Shown piece by piece: positions 47,347 to 57,908 of a stretch of 64,000 nucleotides of DNA. Each line of letters opens with the position of its first letter. Positions within the stretch are counted from its first letter, which is position 1. The stretch is from an uncultured Clostridia bacterium. GTDB lineage: Bacteria; Bacillota; Clostridia; TANB77; CAG-508. Under the pieces are notes generated by a model. That model was not told the origin of the DNA. It made no database searches and saw only the letters and a list, made by a program, of their open reading frames with translations. The stretch is taken from NCBI GenBank assembly GCA_944386685.1, contig CALXCA010000007.1, positions 1 through 64,000 on the forward strand, read 5' to 3'. The translations under genes were made by a program, and so were the position numbers.

Positions 47347-48462
47347 ATGAACAAAAAATGGTACTTTACATCTGAAAGTGTAACAGAGGGACATCCAGAC
47401 AAATTATGTGATTACATTTCAGATACAATATTAGATGAAGCAATAAAACAAGACAAATATTCAAGAGTTGCTGTAGAAACATTTGCATCTGCAAACAAAA
47501 TAACAATTGCTGGACAAATAACATCAAATGCAAAATTAGATATTGAAAAAATAGTAAGAGAAAGAATAAAAGAAATAGGATATGATAGAGCAGATTTAGA
47601 CATAGACTATAAAACATGTGAAATAGATATAAATATAACAAAACAAAGTTCAGATATAGCACAAGGTGTAGACATTGGTGGAGCTGGAGACCAAGGAATA
47701 ATGTTTGGCTATGCAACTGATGAAACAGAAGAATATATGCCATTTGCAATTTCAATGGCACATAAATTAGCAAAAAGACTAACAGAAGTTAGAAAGCAGA
47801 AAATCATTCCTTATTTAAGACCAGATGGCAAAACACAAGTAACAGTTGAATATGAAAATGATAAAGTAAAAAGAATAGAAACAATATTAATATCAACTCA
47901 ACATGAAGAAAATGCAGATATGGAAACTCTAAAAAATGACATAATGGAAAAAGTTGTAAAAGAAGTCATTCCAGAAGAATATTTAGATGAAAATACCAAA
48001 TATTATATAAACCCAACAGGAAGATTTGTAATTGGAGGACCTCTAGGTGATACAGGTTTAACTGGAAGAAAAATTATAGTAGATACATATGGTGGATATG
48101 CACGCCATGGTGGAGGAGCATTTTCTGGAAAAGATGCAACAAAAGTTGATCGTAGTGGAGCATATATGATGAGACATATTGCAAAAAATATAGTTGCAAA
48201 TGGATTTGCAAAAAAATGTGAATTACAAGTAGCATATGCAATAGGAATGGAAGATCCAATGTCTGTATTTGTAGATACTTTTGGAACAAATACAATTCCA
48301 GAAGAGCAAATAGAAGAAATAATTAAAAATAAATTTGATTTAACACCAAAAGGAATTATAGAATATTTGAAATTACGTAAACCAATATATGCAAAAACAA
48401 CAAATTATGGTCATTTTGGTAAAACAGATTTACCTTGGGAAAGAATAATAAAATTATCATAA
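47347..48462 (+). CDS. metK: S-adenosylmethionine synthetase
   Basis: Makes S-adenosylmethionine from methionine and ATP. 371 aa, slightly short for the family (380-400). Motifs: [43 protein letters not shown]. It is the direct target of the S-box riboswitch at 47134. The ATG is preceded by a weak GGAGAATTG further upstream. Confidence 0.96.
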   Translation: MNKKWYFTSESVTEGHPDKLCDYISDTILDEAIKQDKYSRVAVETFASANKITIAGQITSNAKLDIEKIVRERIKEIGYDRADLDIDYKTCEIDINITKQSSDIAQGVDIGGAGDQGIMFGYATDETEEYMPFAISMAHKLAKRLTEVRKQKIIPYLRPDGKTQVTVEYENDKVKRIETILISTQHEENADMETLKNDIMEKVVKEVIPEEYLDENTKYYINPTGRFVIGGPLGDTGLTGRKIIVDTYGGYARHGGGAFSGKDATKVDRSGAYMMRHIAKNIVANGFAKKCELQVAYAIGMEDPMSVFVDTFGTNTIPEEQIEEIIKNKFDLTPKGIIEYLKLRKPIYAKTTNYGHFGKTDLPWERIIKLS

Positions 48463-48510
48463 AAATATGTAATATATTTTTTGGAATAATAGATTAACTA
48501 CAAAACTAAA

Positions 48511-48545
48511 GAGAGGGAGCCGACAGTGTCGGCTCCCAATTTTCA
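48511..48545. terminator. GC-rich terminator between metK and the 48.5 kb gene
   Basis: GGGAGCCGACA/TGTCGGCTCCC perfect stem with T residues beyond. Its GC content matches the adjacent minus-strand genes, not metK, so it probably arrived with them. Confidence 0.85.
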
Positions 48546-48547
48546 CC

Positions 48548-49051
48548 TCAGAAAGGCAAATTAATCTGAATGTCGATGCTATAAAGTGTTACATAAACGT
48601 TATACTCGAGAAATTCGTCTTTAACTTCCATAGCACATGCTCTGGGGAACATACCATGCATAGGAATAAACTGTTGGTCAGCTTCAAGATAAATCTTAAA
48701 ACTTACCTGATGCTTGCCAGAACTTTCGTCCTGACTGACATCTGCTGAAACCTTAGCTCCATTTTTCAACAGAGCCTTTGCGTGGTCAATCAGTTTATAA
48801 GAGTACTTTTCCTGAACGGCTTCCTGCTGTTCAGACATCCTGTAAGCCAAGGGATCATCCCAAGTCAGTTCTGTCTGGAAAATGTCATCCAGATAGAAAC
48901 TAGGAAAATGAACCTTCTGATTGCCAGCCTCATCAACATAGATAAAGCTGGGGTCTGCCACAGCTTCTTCCGGAGAAGTAGCTAAAGCAGTCGTACCAAA
49001 CATCATAACAGCAAAGAGAACGAACAAAGAAGTAATAAAACGCTTTTTCAT
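48548..49051 (-). CDS. Secreted protein of unknown function, in the higher-GC island
   Basis: A 167-aa exported protein with a classical signal peptide (MKKRFITSLFVLFAVMMFGT then TALATS, cleavage near residue 25). The mature part is acidic with beta character (FIYVDEAGNQKVHFPSFYLD, VSFKIYLEADQQFIPMHGMF). No family recognised. It has a strong TAAGGAGG site. Codon use and GC content differ from the surroundings. Confidence 0.7.
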   Translation of the reverse strand: MKKRFITSLFVLFAVMMFGTTALATSPEEAVADPSFIYVDEAGNQKVHFPSFYLDDIFQTELTWDDPLAYRMSEQQEAVQEKYSYKLIDHAKALLKNGAKVSADVSQDESSGKHQVSFKIYLEADQQFIPMHGMFPRACAMEVKDEFLEYNVYVTLYSIDIQINLPF

Positions 49052-49247
49052 GGTAATAACCTCCTTACCAATCTTAAGTGAATATTTACAAAGTGGAACT
49101 TTTCCACTCTGATTCGGTACGAACGCAATTTTGCATTCAATTATATTATAGCATAAAATAGAACTAAAAGCAAATTTATGTTCATTTTAAAGCAAAAAGA
49201 CTGAATGAGTTCGAATTCAGTCAGTCTTTTGCCTTTCTTAAGAACGA

Positions 49248-49514
49248 TCAGCGGACTTCTTCTTTAGGAAGTTGTAATTCCCAGACTGTTTCTCCGCTCA
49301 AATATGTCCTTTGGTAAAGTATGACATTTACTTTGTCACCTAATCTTACACTTTCGTAAAGGTCTTTGCTGTCAAATTTTTGTGTAATGGTATCATTACC
49401 ATTCTTATATTCAAGCGTGACCCAGAAGTGTTCTGGGGTGGGGTACAGGATTTGTACCACCTTTCCATTCATAAATGTTGTATAAGGAACTACTTTACTT
49501 TCGGTATATTCCAT
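49248..49514 (-). CDS. Hypothetical protein in the higher-GC island, probably 5'-truncated
   Basis: An 88-aa frame from the first ATG (MEYTESKVVPYTTFMNGKVV, LGDKVNVILYQRTYLSGETV). The frame continues upstream without a start codon through a hydrophobic stretch (ATILFAGIVILQI, then TSKRISYKESATV) to a stop at 49610. It therefore looks like the end of a membrane-anchored protein whose 5' end was lost at the island boundary. No family recognised. Confidence 0.55.
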   Translation of the reverse strand: MEYTESKVVPYTTFMNGKVVQILYPTPEHFWVTLEYKNGNDTITQKFDSKDLYESVRLGDKVNVILYQRTYLSGETVWELQLPKEEVR

Positions 49515-49805
49515 CTGTGTTACGGTTGCACTTTCTTTATAAGAGATCCTTTTTGAAGTAATTTGCAGGATAACAATTCCTGCAAATAGAATTGTAGCTT
49601 TTAATTCTCATTTTTAGAAAAATTTTAAATAATTGGATATAAAAATATCTCACTAAACTAAAGCTTTATGTTATCTTATATTTAATAATAGATTGAAAAT
49701 ATATAAATTTTATGATAAACTAATAAACGTAGAGAAACCAGAAAGTTTCCTCAAAATAAAGCTTTAGATAATAAAAATATATATTAAAAGAAAAGAGGTT
49801 AAAAC

Positions 49806-52034
49806 TTGGAAGAAAAAGAAGGAATACTAGAAGAAATAATATTTCAAAATGAAGTAAATGGTTATACTGTAGGAATATTCGAAACAGAAGAAGAACAAAT
49901 TACAATAGTAGGATATTTGCCATTTATTAGTAAAGGAGATTCTTTAAAAATATATGGTAAGTTTGTAGAACATAAAGATTATGGAGAACAATTTAAAATA
50001 GAAACATTCGAAAAATTGATGCCAAAAACACTAGGAGCATTAGAAAAATATTTAGCAAGTGGAAATATAAAAGGAGTTGGACCTGCAACTGCAAAAAAGA
50101 TAATAAATTTATTTGGAGATGATACAATACATGTTTTAAAATTCGAGCCAGATAAATTAGCACAAATAAAAGGGATATCTAAAGAAAAAGCAAAAGAAAT
50201 ATCAGAAAGTTTTGTAGAAAATTGGGAAGTGTGGCAAATAGTTGGATTTTTAGAAAAATTCGGAATTGGGGCAGAAAGTGCAAAAAAAGTATACAATTTA
50301 TTAGGAATAAATGCAATACAAGAAATAGAAGCAGACCCATATATATTAATTGATATTTCTAGAGGAGTAGATTTTAATCAAATAGATCAAATGGCAATAA
50401 AACTGGGAATTGATAGAGAAAGCCAAAAAAGAATAACAAGTGGAATTAAATATGCACTTATTAAAATTACATATAATGGACATTGTTGTACATTAAAAGA
50501 AAATTTAATAGAATATGTAAAACAATTACTAGGAGTATCTACAGAAGTTATTGAAGAAGGACTTTTAACACTTAAAGTAAATGATGACATAGTTGTAGAA
50601 AATAGAGATGGAGAACAATGGGTGTATTTATATAGTTTTTATAGAACAGAAAAAAATATAGCAGAAAGAATAATAAAATTAGAGCAAGCAAAAAATACAA
50701 AAAAATTTAATAATATAGAAAAAGAATTAAAATTAGTAGAAGAAAAAACAGATATGTTATTATCAGAAAAACAAAAAGAAGCAATAAAAATGATAAATGA
50801 AAATAATGTAACAATAATAACTGGTGGACCAGGAACAGGAAAAACTACAATAATAAAAAGTATAATAGAAATTTATAAGCCAAAAAAATATAAAATTGTA
50901 CTAAGTGCTCCAACTGGTAGAGCAGCAAAAAGAATAACAGAAACAACAGGAGAAGAAGCCTCAACATTACATAGATTACTAGAAATAGGAAAATTAGATG
51001 AAGAAACTTTTTACAAAAAAGATAAAGAATATGAGGGTTCTCCAATAGATGCAGATATAATTATAGTTGATGAAGTTTCAATGGTAGATATGTTTATAAT
51101 GAGTTCTTTATTAAGTTGTATTTATTTAGGTACAAAACTAATTTTAGTAGGAGATACAGACCAATTGCCATCAGTAGGACCAGGAAGTGTATTAAAAGAT
51201 ATTATTTCATCAGAAAAAATTCCAACAGTACATTTAAATCAAATTTTTAGACAAGCTGCAAAAAGTAAAATAATAGTAAATGCACATAGAGTTAATGATG
51301 GAGAAAAATTTATTCAAAAAGATGACCCAAATTTAGAAGAAAATCCAAAAGAAGATTTCTTTTTTATAAAAGAAAATAATCCAGAAAAAATACTTGAACA
51401 AGTTTTATCATTATGTACTGGAAGATTAAAAAAATATGGAGATTATGACTTTTTTGAAAATATACAAGTTTTAACACCAACTAAAAAAGGAATGTTGGGA
51501 ACCAAAGAGTTAAATAAAGCATTACAACAAGAATTAAACCCACATAGAGATGGAGAGCCGGAAAAATTAAGTATGGGAGCAACTTTTAGAATTGGAGACA
51601 GAGTAATGCAAACCAAAAATAATTATGATATGTATTGGGAAAAAAAAGATGGAGAAAGTTTAGAAGTTGGAAATGGTGTATTTAATGGAGAAACAGGAAC
51701 AATAACAAATATAAATGAAAAAGAAAAAAATATAAGAATAAAATTTGATGATGAAAAAGTATGTTGGTATGAATTTAATGATTTAGAACAGATAGAACAT
51801 AGTTATTGTGTAACAATACATAAAGCACAAGGAAGTGAATTTGATGTAGTAATAATGGTTATACCACAAGCAGCACCAATGCTTTTAACTAGAAATTTGC
51901 TTTATACAGGTATTACTAGAGCAAAAAAATTGCTTATAGTAATAGGAAATGATAAAGTTGTAGATTATATGATACATAATGTAGATAGCAAAAAAAGGAA
52001 TACTGGTTTGGAATATAAATTAAAAAATTTATAA
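49806..52034 (+). CDS. recD2: RecD-like ATP-dependent DNA helicase (RecD2)
   Basis: A 742-aa 5'-3' helicase of the RecBC-independent RecD2 type. N-terminal OB and helix-hairpin-helix region (GNIKGVGPATAKKII), Walker A GGPGTGKTT, Walker B IIVDEVSMVD, and C-terminal helicase motif TIHKAQGSEFDVVI. Start is TTG at 49806 after AAAGAGG. Involved in replication-associated repair in relatives. Confidence 0.94.
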   Translation: MEEKEGILEEIIFQNEVNGYTVGIFETEEEQITIVGYLPFISKGDSLKIYGKFVEHKDYGEQFKIETFEKLMPKTLGALEKYLASGNIKGVGPATAKKIINLFGDDTIHVLKFEPDKLAQIKGISKEKAKEISESFVENWEVWQIVGFLEKFGIGAESAKKVYNLLGINAIQEIEADPYILIDISRGVDFNQIDQMAIKLGIDRESQKRITSGIKYALIKITYNGHCCTLKENLIEYVKQLLGVSTEVIEEGLLTLKVNDDIVVENRDGEQWVYLYSFYRTEKNIAERIIKLEQAKNTKKFNNIEKELKLVEEKTDMLLSEKQKEAIKMINENNVTIITGGPGTGKTTIIKSIIEIYKPKKYKIVLSAPTGRAAKRITETTGEEASTLHRLLEIGKLDEETFYKKDKEYEGSPIDADIIIVDEVSMVDMFIMSSLLSCIYLGTKLILVGDTDQLPSVGPGSVLKDIISSEKIPTVHLNQIFRQAAKSKIIVNAHRVNDGEKFIQKDDPNLEENPKEDFFFIKENNPEKILEQVLSLCTGRLKKYGDYDFFENIQVLTPTKKGMLGTKELNKALQQELNPHRDGEPEKLSMGATFRIGDRVMQTKNNYDMYWEKKDGESLEVGNGVFNGETGTITNINEKEKNIRIKFDDEKVCWYEFNDLEQIEHSYCVTIHKAQGSEFDVVIMVIPQAAPMLLTRNLLYTGITRAKKLLIVIGNDKVVDYMIHNVDSKKRNTGLEYKLKNL

Positions 52035-52269
52035 GATTAAAAATTTTTACTTTTGTAATATTTATGTAATTAAATTTTAATATGGCAAATTTGTAATTTT
52101 ATTGAAATAAAATTTATATTATTGTAAAATATACTTGATAGATTACAATAAAAATTTTGTTAAACATTTTTAATAAATAAAATTTAATTATATATAAAAA
52201 TAATATTAAATATAATTAAAAATTTATTTAATTGTGTGGTAAAATTAACGAAAATAGGAGGGAAAGTTT

Positions 52270-55200
52270 ATGATTTATGGGACAAATAAACAAAAAAGAA
52301 AAGTATTTATAGCTATAAGTATAATAGCAATTTCAGTGATTATTATTGCTCTATGTGCACAAGCTGTAATTAATAATAATTTAGAAAATACTACTTCTAT
52401 TATAGCAGGTAGAGATATAGCCAAAAATGATATAACACAAACAATAGATCAATTTGATTGGGAACAAGATGTAGATCCTCAGATTGGTTCTATAACAATA
52501 GAAGAAAATGGAAAAACTGTACATATGACTGGAAATCCATCATTACCAGGAAAAAATGCAATATATATAATTCCAGAAAGTCATCAAGAGCAAATTTTTA
52601 GTTTTGATTATAATGTCGACTATGGAGATAGTTTTAATGCAGCAGGAGTATTATTAAGAGTAAAAAAAGATGGCGATACATTAAAAGGATATATGATTAG
52701 TTTTAATAATCCAGCTGGAGATTGGATAATAAATCCTAATTTTCAACCCTCAGGAGGATATGGTATTGGTTTAGGAGCTATTTGGAAATTTTCATATATA
52801 TTGAACTCAAATGGAAGTGATACAATTGAGAGAACATTAGTAAAATCTTTGGATTTACCACAATCTGGTAGCATGACAGTAACATCTAATCCAACTCAAA
52901 TAGTTGTTACAGGAACAAATATTAATGAAACAATTGAAATTTCAGAAGATGATGAAGTAGGAGAAGGATTTGGATTTTTTACAAATCATTATGCTCATAA
53001 TTGTCAACGTATTGGTGAATTTAATCTAACAAATTTTGCAGTTACAGTTATAGATATAGAACCACATAATTTATATGTAGATCCAAATGGAGGAACCTGG
53101 AATGATTCATCAGAAGTATCAACAATTGTAGGAGAATATAAAGATGAGGTAGATATACCATTACCAACAAGACCAGGCTACAACTTTGCAGGCTGGACAC
53201 AAACAGGAAACAGTGGAAGTATGTCATCATTAACAGAAGATGCAATATACACATTTGGAGAAGATGCCGACACAGACGATACATTAACTGCACAATGGAC
53301 AAAAATAGATATAGCAAAAGAACAAAGAATAGATATGGGAGAAGATTATGGAGATATAACTCCAGAAAATCCAAATTCTGGAGGAGTAACATATGTAATA
53401 GAAGACCAACAAATAATATATACACTAACAGCAACAAATGTAGGAACAGTAGATGGAACAGCATTAATACAAGATACAGCACCAGAAGGAACAACATTTG
53501 TAGAAAATAGTATAAAAATAAATGATGAAGAAACAACATACACAGAAGAAGACTTAGCAAATGGAATAAGTGTACCAGTACCAAAAGATACAAGTGCAAC
53601 ATTATCATTTAAAGTAAAAATAAAAGAATTACAAAAAGGAGAAAAAATAGAAAATACAGCAACATATAAAGATATAACAATAACAGAAGAAAAAGAAGAA
53701 AAAGAAACAAACAATGTAGAAATGATATATTTTAATACATATGGAGAACCAATATTAAGTTACTCAAAATCCATGTTAACAGAAAAGGGAGAAAGTTATG
53801 TAACAAGTGGTGAGAAAATAACATATAAGATAAATATAAGTAATATAGGATTAGTACCATTAGAATTAACAGTAAAAGATCAAATACCAGTAGGAACAAC
53901 ATATGTAGAAGATAGTTTAAAAGTAAATAATGCAACATATACAAAAGAAGATGGAAGTAATGCAACAATAACAGACTTAGAAAATGGACTAAAAGTAACA
54001 GTGCCAGAAGAAACAACAAATTATTCAATAAGTTTTGAAGTAACAGTAAATGACGGACTAGAAGATGGAGCAGAAATAACTAATACAGCAACTGTAAATG
54101 GAAATACAACAAATACAACTACAATAAAATATGGAGGTTCATCAATAACAGCAGATAAAATAGCAGAAACACAATTTAAAAAGAACTATGTAGTATATGG
54201 AGAAAGAATAACATATAGTATAATAATAAAAAATGCAGGAACTGTAGAAAAAGAAGTAATATTAAAAGATGTATTACCAGAAGAAATAACACTAGTAGAT
54301 GGAAGTATAAAACTAGATGAAAAAGCATTAAAAAATGAACAAGGACTATTATTAAGTGCAGAAGATTTAGAAAAAGGAATAAGTATTCTAGTACCAAGTA
54401 AAGCAGTAGGAAGTAATAAACCAGGAGAAACAATATTAAGTTTTATAGCAACAGTAAACGACTTAGAAGATGGAGATACAATAACAAATATAGCAACAGT
54501 AGATGATATGGAAACAAATAGTGTAAGTCATAACTATGTAGAAAATAGGTTAGAAGATGATGAAGGAAAAATTACACAAACTAAAGAAATTGAAACAGAA
54601 TATGGAAAAGATTATGTAGTAGAAGGAGAAAAAATAAAAGTAACAATAAAAATAGAAAATGATGGAACAACTTCAAAAGATGTAGAAGTAAAAGATACTA
54701 TACCACAAGGAACAACATTTATTGATGGAAGTATAAAAATAGATGGAGATATAGCTGTAGATGATAATGGAGACCCTATAACAGAAGAAGATTTGGAAAA
54801 TGGACTTATAGTAAATGTGGAAGATGAAACAACAATAACATATGAAGTAGTAGTTAATAAATTAGAAGATGGAGATGTTATAGAAAGTACACCAGCCACA
54901 GTAGATGGAAATAAAACAAATGAAGTAACAATAGAATATTCTAATAATAATTCTAGCGAAAATCCAGATGACGACAATAATCCAGATGAAAATCCAAGCA
55001 CAGATCCAGACGATGATAATAATCCTAATGAAAATCCAAGCACAGATCCAGATGATGATAATAATCCTAATGAAAATCCAAGTACAGATCCAGACGACGA
55101 CAACAATCCAGATAATCCAAATACAGCCCCAGATGATGATAATAATTCAGATAATCCAAATATAAATACAGGAGATAACCAAAACAATAATCAAAATAAT

Positions 55201-55389
55201 AATTCAAACAATAACTCAAATAACAACAATGGAAATACATCTGGAAATGGAAAAGACACAACAACAGCAAATGAGGATATACCAAAAACAGGATTTAGAA
55301 ATATACTGATAATATTTGCTATAGTAATACTTTCAGCAACAATAATATTTTATATTAGATATAAAAAATTAAATACATATGTAAAATAA
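52270..55389 (+). CDS. Cell-wall-anchored surface protein with DUF11 repeats
   Basis: A 1039-aa protein: N-terminal signal/helix (VFIAISIIAISVIIIALCA), a laminin-G-like region (about 55-260), an InlB-type Flg_new repeat (YVDPNGGTWNDSS, PTRPGYNFAGWT), and four DUF11 domains (about 350-890). Their repeated hallmark is ATNVGTVDGTALIQD, then PEGTTFVENSIKI and similar. An Asp/Pro/Asn repeat stalk follows, then the sorting signal IPKTG, a hydrophobic helix and a basic tail. Probably an adhesin displayed by a sortase encoded elsewhere. AGGAGGG before the ATG. Confidence 0.88.
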   Translation: MIYGTNKQKRKVFIAISIIAISVIIIALCAQAVINNNLENTTSIIAGRDIAKNDITQTIDQFDWEQDVDPQIGSITIEENGKTVHMTGNPSLPGKNAIYIIPESHQEQIFSFDYNVDYGDSFNAAGVLLRVKKDGDTLKGYMISFNNPAGDWIINPNFQPSGGYGIGLGAIWKFSYILNSNGSDTIERTLVKSLDLPQSGSMTVTSNPTQIVVTGTNINETIEISEDDEVGEGFGFFTNHYAHNCQRIGEFNLTNFAVTVIDIEPHNLYVDPNGGTWNDSSEVSTIVGEYKDEVDIPLPTRPGYNFAGWTQTGNSGSMSSLTEDAIYTFGEDADTDDTLTAQWTKIDIAKEQRIDMGEDYGDITPENPNSGGVTYVIEDQQIIYTLTATNVGTVDGTALIQDTAPEGTTFVENSIKINDEETTYTEEDLANGISVPVPKDTSATLSFKVKIKELQKGEKIENTATYKDITITEEKEEKETNNVEMIYFNTYGEPILSYSKSMLTEKGESYVTSGEKITYKINISNIGLVPLELTVKDQIPVGTTYVEDSLKVNNATYTKEDGSNATITDLENGLKVTVPEETTNYSISFEVTVNDGLEDGAEITNTATVNGNTTNTTTIKYGGSSITADKIAETQFKKNYVVYGERITYSIIIKNAGTVEKEVILKDVLPEEITLVDGSIKLDEKALKNEQGLLLSAEDLEKGISILVPSKAVGSNKPGETILSFIATVNDLEDGDTITNIATVDDMETNSVSHNYVENRLEDDEGKITQTKEIETEYGKDYVVEGEKIKVTIKIENDGTTSKDVEVKDTIPQGTTFIDGSIKIDGDIAVDDNGDPITEEDLENGLIVNVEDETTITYEVVVNKLEDGDVIESTPATVDGNKTNEVTIEYSNNNSSENPDDDNNPDENPSTDPDDDNNPNENPSTDPDDDNNPNENPSTDPDDDNNPDNPNTAPDDDNNSDNPNINTGDNQNNNQNNNSNNNSNNNNGNTSGNGKDTTTANEDIPKTGFRNILIIFAIVILSATIIFYIRYKKLNTYVK
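54957..55150 (+). repeat. 42-bp tandem repeats in the stalk of the DUF11 surface protein
   Basis: About four and a half units encoding NENPSTDPDDDNNP, well conserved at DNA level. They form a flexible wall-spanning stalk just before the anchor. The unit is a multiple of three, so copy-number change would alter length without breaking the frame. Confidence 0.85.
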
Positions 55390-55468
55390 TATTAAAATTA
55401 TATAAATTAGAAAATAAGAAAATTAAAAATAATTATATAAAATTAACGAAAAAAAGTTCGCAAAAATA

Positions 55469-55497
55469 TTGACAAAATTAAAAATAAAATATATAAT
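55469..55497 (+). promoter_or_regulatory. recN promoter
   Basis: TTGACA (55469) and TATAAT (55492) with a 17-bp spacer; the start point would fall at about 55504, inside the LexA-box-like site. Confidence 0.8.
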
Positions 55498-55503
55498 ACT
55501 CTT

Positions 55504-55517
55504 CGAACAGATATTTG
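55504..55517 (+). promoter_or_regulatory. Probable LexA (SOS) operator of recN
   Basis: CGAACAGATATTTG fits the Gram-positive SOS consensus CGAACRNRYGTTYG at all but one position, and overlaps the expected transcription start of recN, a standard LexA-regulated gene. Confidence 0.65.
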
Positions 55518-55541
55518 TATATCTGAAAGGAGAGTATTTTT

Positions 55542-57173
55542 ATGATTACAAATTTACATATAAAAAACATAGGAATAATAGAAGATTTAGAAATAAACTT
55601 CAATAAAGGAATGAATGTATTAACAGGAGAAACAGGAGCAGGAAAAACCCTAATAATAGACTCAATAGAAATAATATGTGGAGGAAGATTTTCAAAAGAA
55701 ATGATAAGAAAAGGAGAAGACCACTCTTATATAGAAATTTGTATGTATGAGCCACAAGACATTAATTCAATAGATGGAAACATAATAATTGCAAGAGAAA
55801 TATACAGTAATGGAAGAAACACATGCAAAATAAATGGAAGACTTGTAACTGTTGCAGAATTAAAAAAATTTATGAATAATTATATAGAAATACATGGACA
55901 AAATGCAAATCAACAATTATTTGACAGCAATACTCACATAAAATATTTAGATAATTTTATAGGAAAAGAAATAATAGAAGTAAAAAGCAAATATAGCGAA
56001 AAATATATAAGATATAATGAAATAAAAAGAGAATTAAAAATCAATTATGGAGACGAAAAAGAAAAACAAAGAAAACTAGACTTATTAAAATACCAATTAA
56101 ACGAAATAAAAGAAGCCAAACTAAAAAACGGAGAAGAAGAAAAATTAGAAGAAAAAAGAAAAATAATGCTAAATTCAGAAAAAATAGCAAAAAACTTAGG
56201 AGAAGCATCACAAGCTATAGGAGAAAACACAATAGATGTAATAGGAACAGCAGTAAGATCACTTGAAAAAATAGAAGAAATAGACTCAAAATACACTCAA
56301 ACAATAGAAAGTTTAAGAAACATATATTATGAAATGCAAGAAATATCAAGAGACATAAATTCATATTGTGAAGACGTAGAATTTGATGAACAAGAAAGAA
56401 CAGAAGTAGAAACAAGGCTAGACACTATATATAACTTAAAAAGAAAATATGGAAATAATATTGAAGAAATATTAAAATATGCAGAAGAAGTAGAAAAAGA
56501 AATTATAAAAATAGAAAATGCAGAAGAATATAATGCCAAACTAAGAAAAGAATTATCAGAACTAGAAAAATCATTAAATGAAATAGGAACACAAATAAGC
56601 AATATCAGAAAAAAATATGCACAAGAACTAAGTAAAAAAATAAACAAAGAACTATTAGAATTAGAAATGAAAAACGCAAAAATAAATGTAAAAGTAGAAT
56701 ATAAAGAAAATGAATACTTCGAAAATGGAAAAGATGATGTAAAATTTTTAATAAGCACAAATATAGGAGAAAATGAAAGTGAACTAGCAAAAATTGCATC
56801 AGGAGGAGAAATATCAAGAATAATGCTTGCAATAAAAAAAGTATTAGCAGAAGCAGATAATGTACCAGTATTAATTTTTGATGAAATAGATACAGGAATA
56901 AGTGGAAAAGCAGGAAAATCTGTAGCAGAAAAAATGAAAAGCATATCAAGAAATCATCAAGTACTATGTATATCACATTTAGCAACAATTACTGCAAATG
57001 CAGATTATAACTTTTTTATAAGCAAAAAAGTAGAAAATGGAAGAACATCAACATCTATAAAACAATTAAATGAGCAAGAAGTATTACAAGAAATTGCAAG
57101 AATATCATCAGGAGAAGTAAATGAAATAACACTAAAATATGCAAGTGAACTTAGAAACAAAAAAGTATCATAA
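55542..57173 (+). CDS. recN: DNA repair protein RecN
   Basis: SMC-like ATPase that acts early in double-strand-break repair. 543 aa: Walker A GETGAGKTL, coiled-coil middle, ABC signature LAKIASGGEISR, Walker B VPVLIFDEIDTGISG. Ribosome-binding site AAAGGAGAG. Its promoter carries a LexA-type box. Confidence 0.96.
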   Translation: MITNLHIKNIGIIEDLEINFNKGMNVLTGETGAGKTLIIDSIEIICGGRFSKEMIRKGEDHSYIEICMYEPQDINSIDGNIIIAREIYSNGRNTCKINGRLVTVAELKKFMNNYIEIHGQNANQQLFDSNTHIKYLDNFIGKEIIEVKSKYSEKYIRYNEIKRELKINYGDEKEKQRKLDLLKYQLNEIKEAKLKNGEEEKLEEKRKIMLNSEKIAKNLGEASQAIGENTIDVIGTAVRSLEKIEEIDSKYTQTIESLRNIYYEMQEISRDINSYCEDVEFDEQERTEVETRLDTIYNLKRKYGNNIEEILKYAEEVEKEIIKIENAEEYNAKLRKELSELEKSLNEIGTQISNIRKKYAQELSKKINKELLELEMKNAKINVKVEYKENEYFENGKDDVKFLISTNIGENESELAKIASGGEISRIMLAIKKVLAEADNVPVLIFDEIDTGISGKAGKSVAEKMKSISRNHQVLCISHLATITANADYNFFISKKVENGRTSTSIKQLNEQEVLQEIARISSGEVNEITLKYASELRNKKVS

Positions 57174-57289
57174 GAATTCTTTAAGAAATATTAATAAAAT
57201 ATTTATAGTAAAACAAAAGATAAAATGGTATAATTACAATGAAAAATAATTATATCATTTTTTATATGTAAAAGTAGAAAGGGGAAAAA

Positions 57290-57817
57290 ATGCCAGAAAG
57301 AATAGAAGTTACTAAAATGAGAGAAAACGCACATAACAGAGATTATGTAAAAGAAGCGGTTTCAAAAGAAGGTGGATTATTAGACTTTGCAGGGGACGAG
57401 ATGAAAGATGATAAAGAAATAGCATTAATAGCAATACACAATAATCCAGAAGCATTAGAATATGTTAGTGATAGACTAAAAGGAGATAGAGAAGTAGTAT
57501 ATGAATCTGTTAGTAAAGTAGGGTGGACATATTGCTATGCAAAAGAAAATCTGTTAGAAGACAAAGAACTTTTAGAAGCGGGTCTAAAACAAACAGGACA
57601 GATTTTGTATTATGCATCACAAGAAATGAGAGACAATAAAGAAGTTGTAATGTTAGCAGTAAAAAATAAACCAATAATAATAAAATATGCAAGCAAAAGG
57701 CTTAGAGTAGATAAAGAAATAGGCTTAGAAGCAATGAAAGTAAATAAAAACTGTTATGAATTTTTAGATGATGAATTAAAAAAAGACCAAGACATTTTAG
57801 AAATATTAAATTCATAA
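57290..57817 (+). CDS. DUF4116 repeat protein
   Basis: A 175-aa soluble protein made of about four repeats of some 30 residues, each with a D+E(V/I) start and a helix pair (DKEIALIAIHNNPEALEYVS, DREVVYESVSKVGWTYCYAK, NKEVVMLAVKNKPIIIKYAS). This matches DUF4116, a helical repeat of unknown function that is usually found in long arrays. AAAGGGG before the ATG. Confidence 0.8.
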   Translation: MPERIEVTKMRENAHNRDYVKEAVSKEGGLLDFAGDEMKDDKEIALIAIHNNPEALEYVSDRLKGDREVVYESVSKVGWTYCYAKENLLEDKELLEAGLKQTGQILYYASQEMRDNKEVVMLAVKNKPIIIKYASKRLRVDKEIGLEAMKVNKNCYEFLDDELKKDQDILEILNS

Positions 57818-57908
57818 AATAAAAAATATAAAATATAAAATAAAATATGTTTATAAAATTTATATTAAATAAACCTTATAAACATATTATACGAGGAGGA
57901 AATTATTA

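Larger units (their letters stand above)
48500..49610. other. Higher-GC island
   Basis: About 1.1 kb whose codons use C and G freely at third positions (CTG, GCC, ACC, AAG), in contrast to the A/T-ending codons on both sides. It contains two minus-strand genes and a GC-rich terminator. The right boundary is near 49607, where the reading frame of the second gene runs into a stop and A/T-rich sequence resumes. Probably a recent transfer; a misassembly is the alternative. Confidence 0.75.

Noticed and set aside
54968-55285. Small ORFs in other frames of the stalk repeat
   Set aside because: They are repeat translations (Met/Ile/Gln or Tyr/Leu strings) in shifted frames, with no initiation signals.
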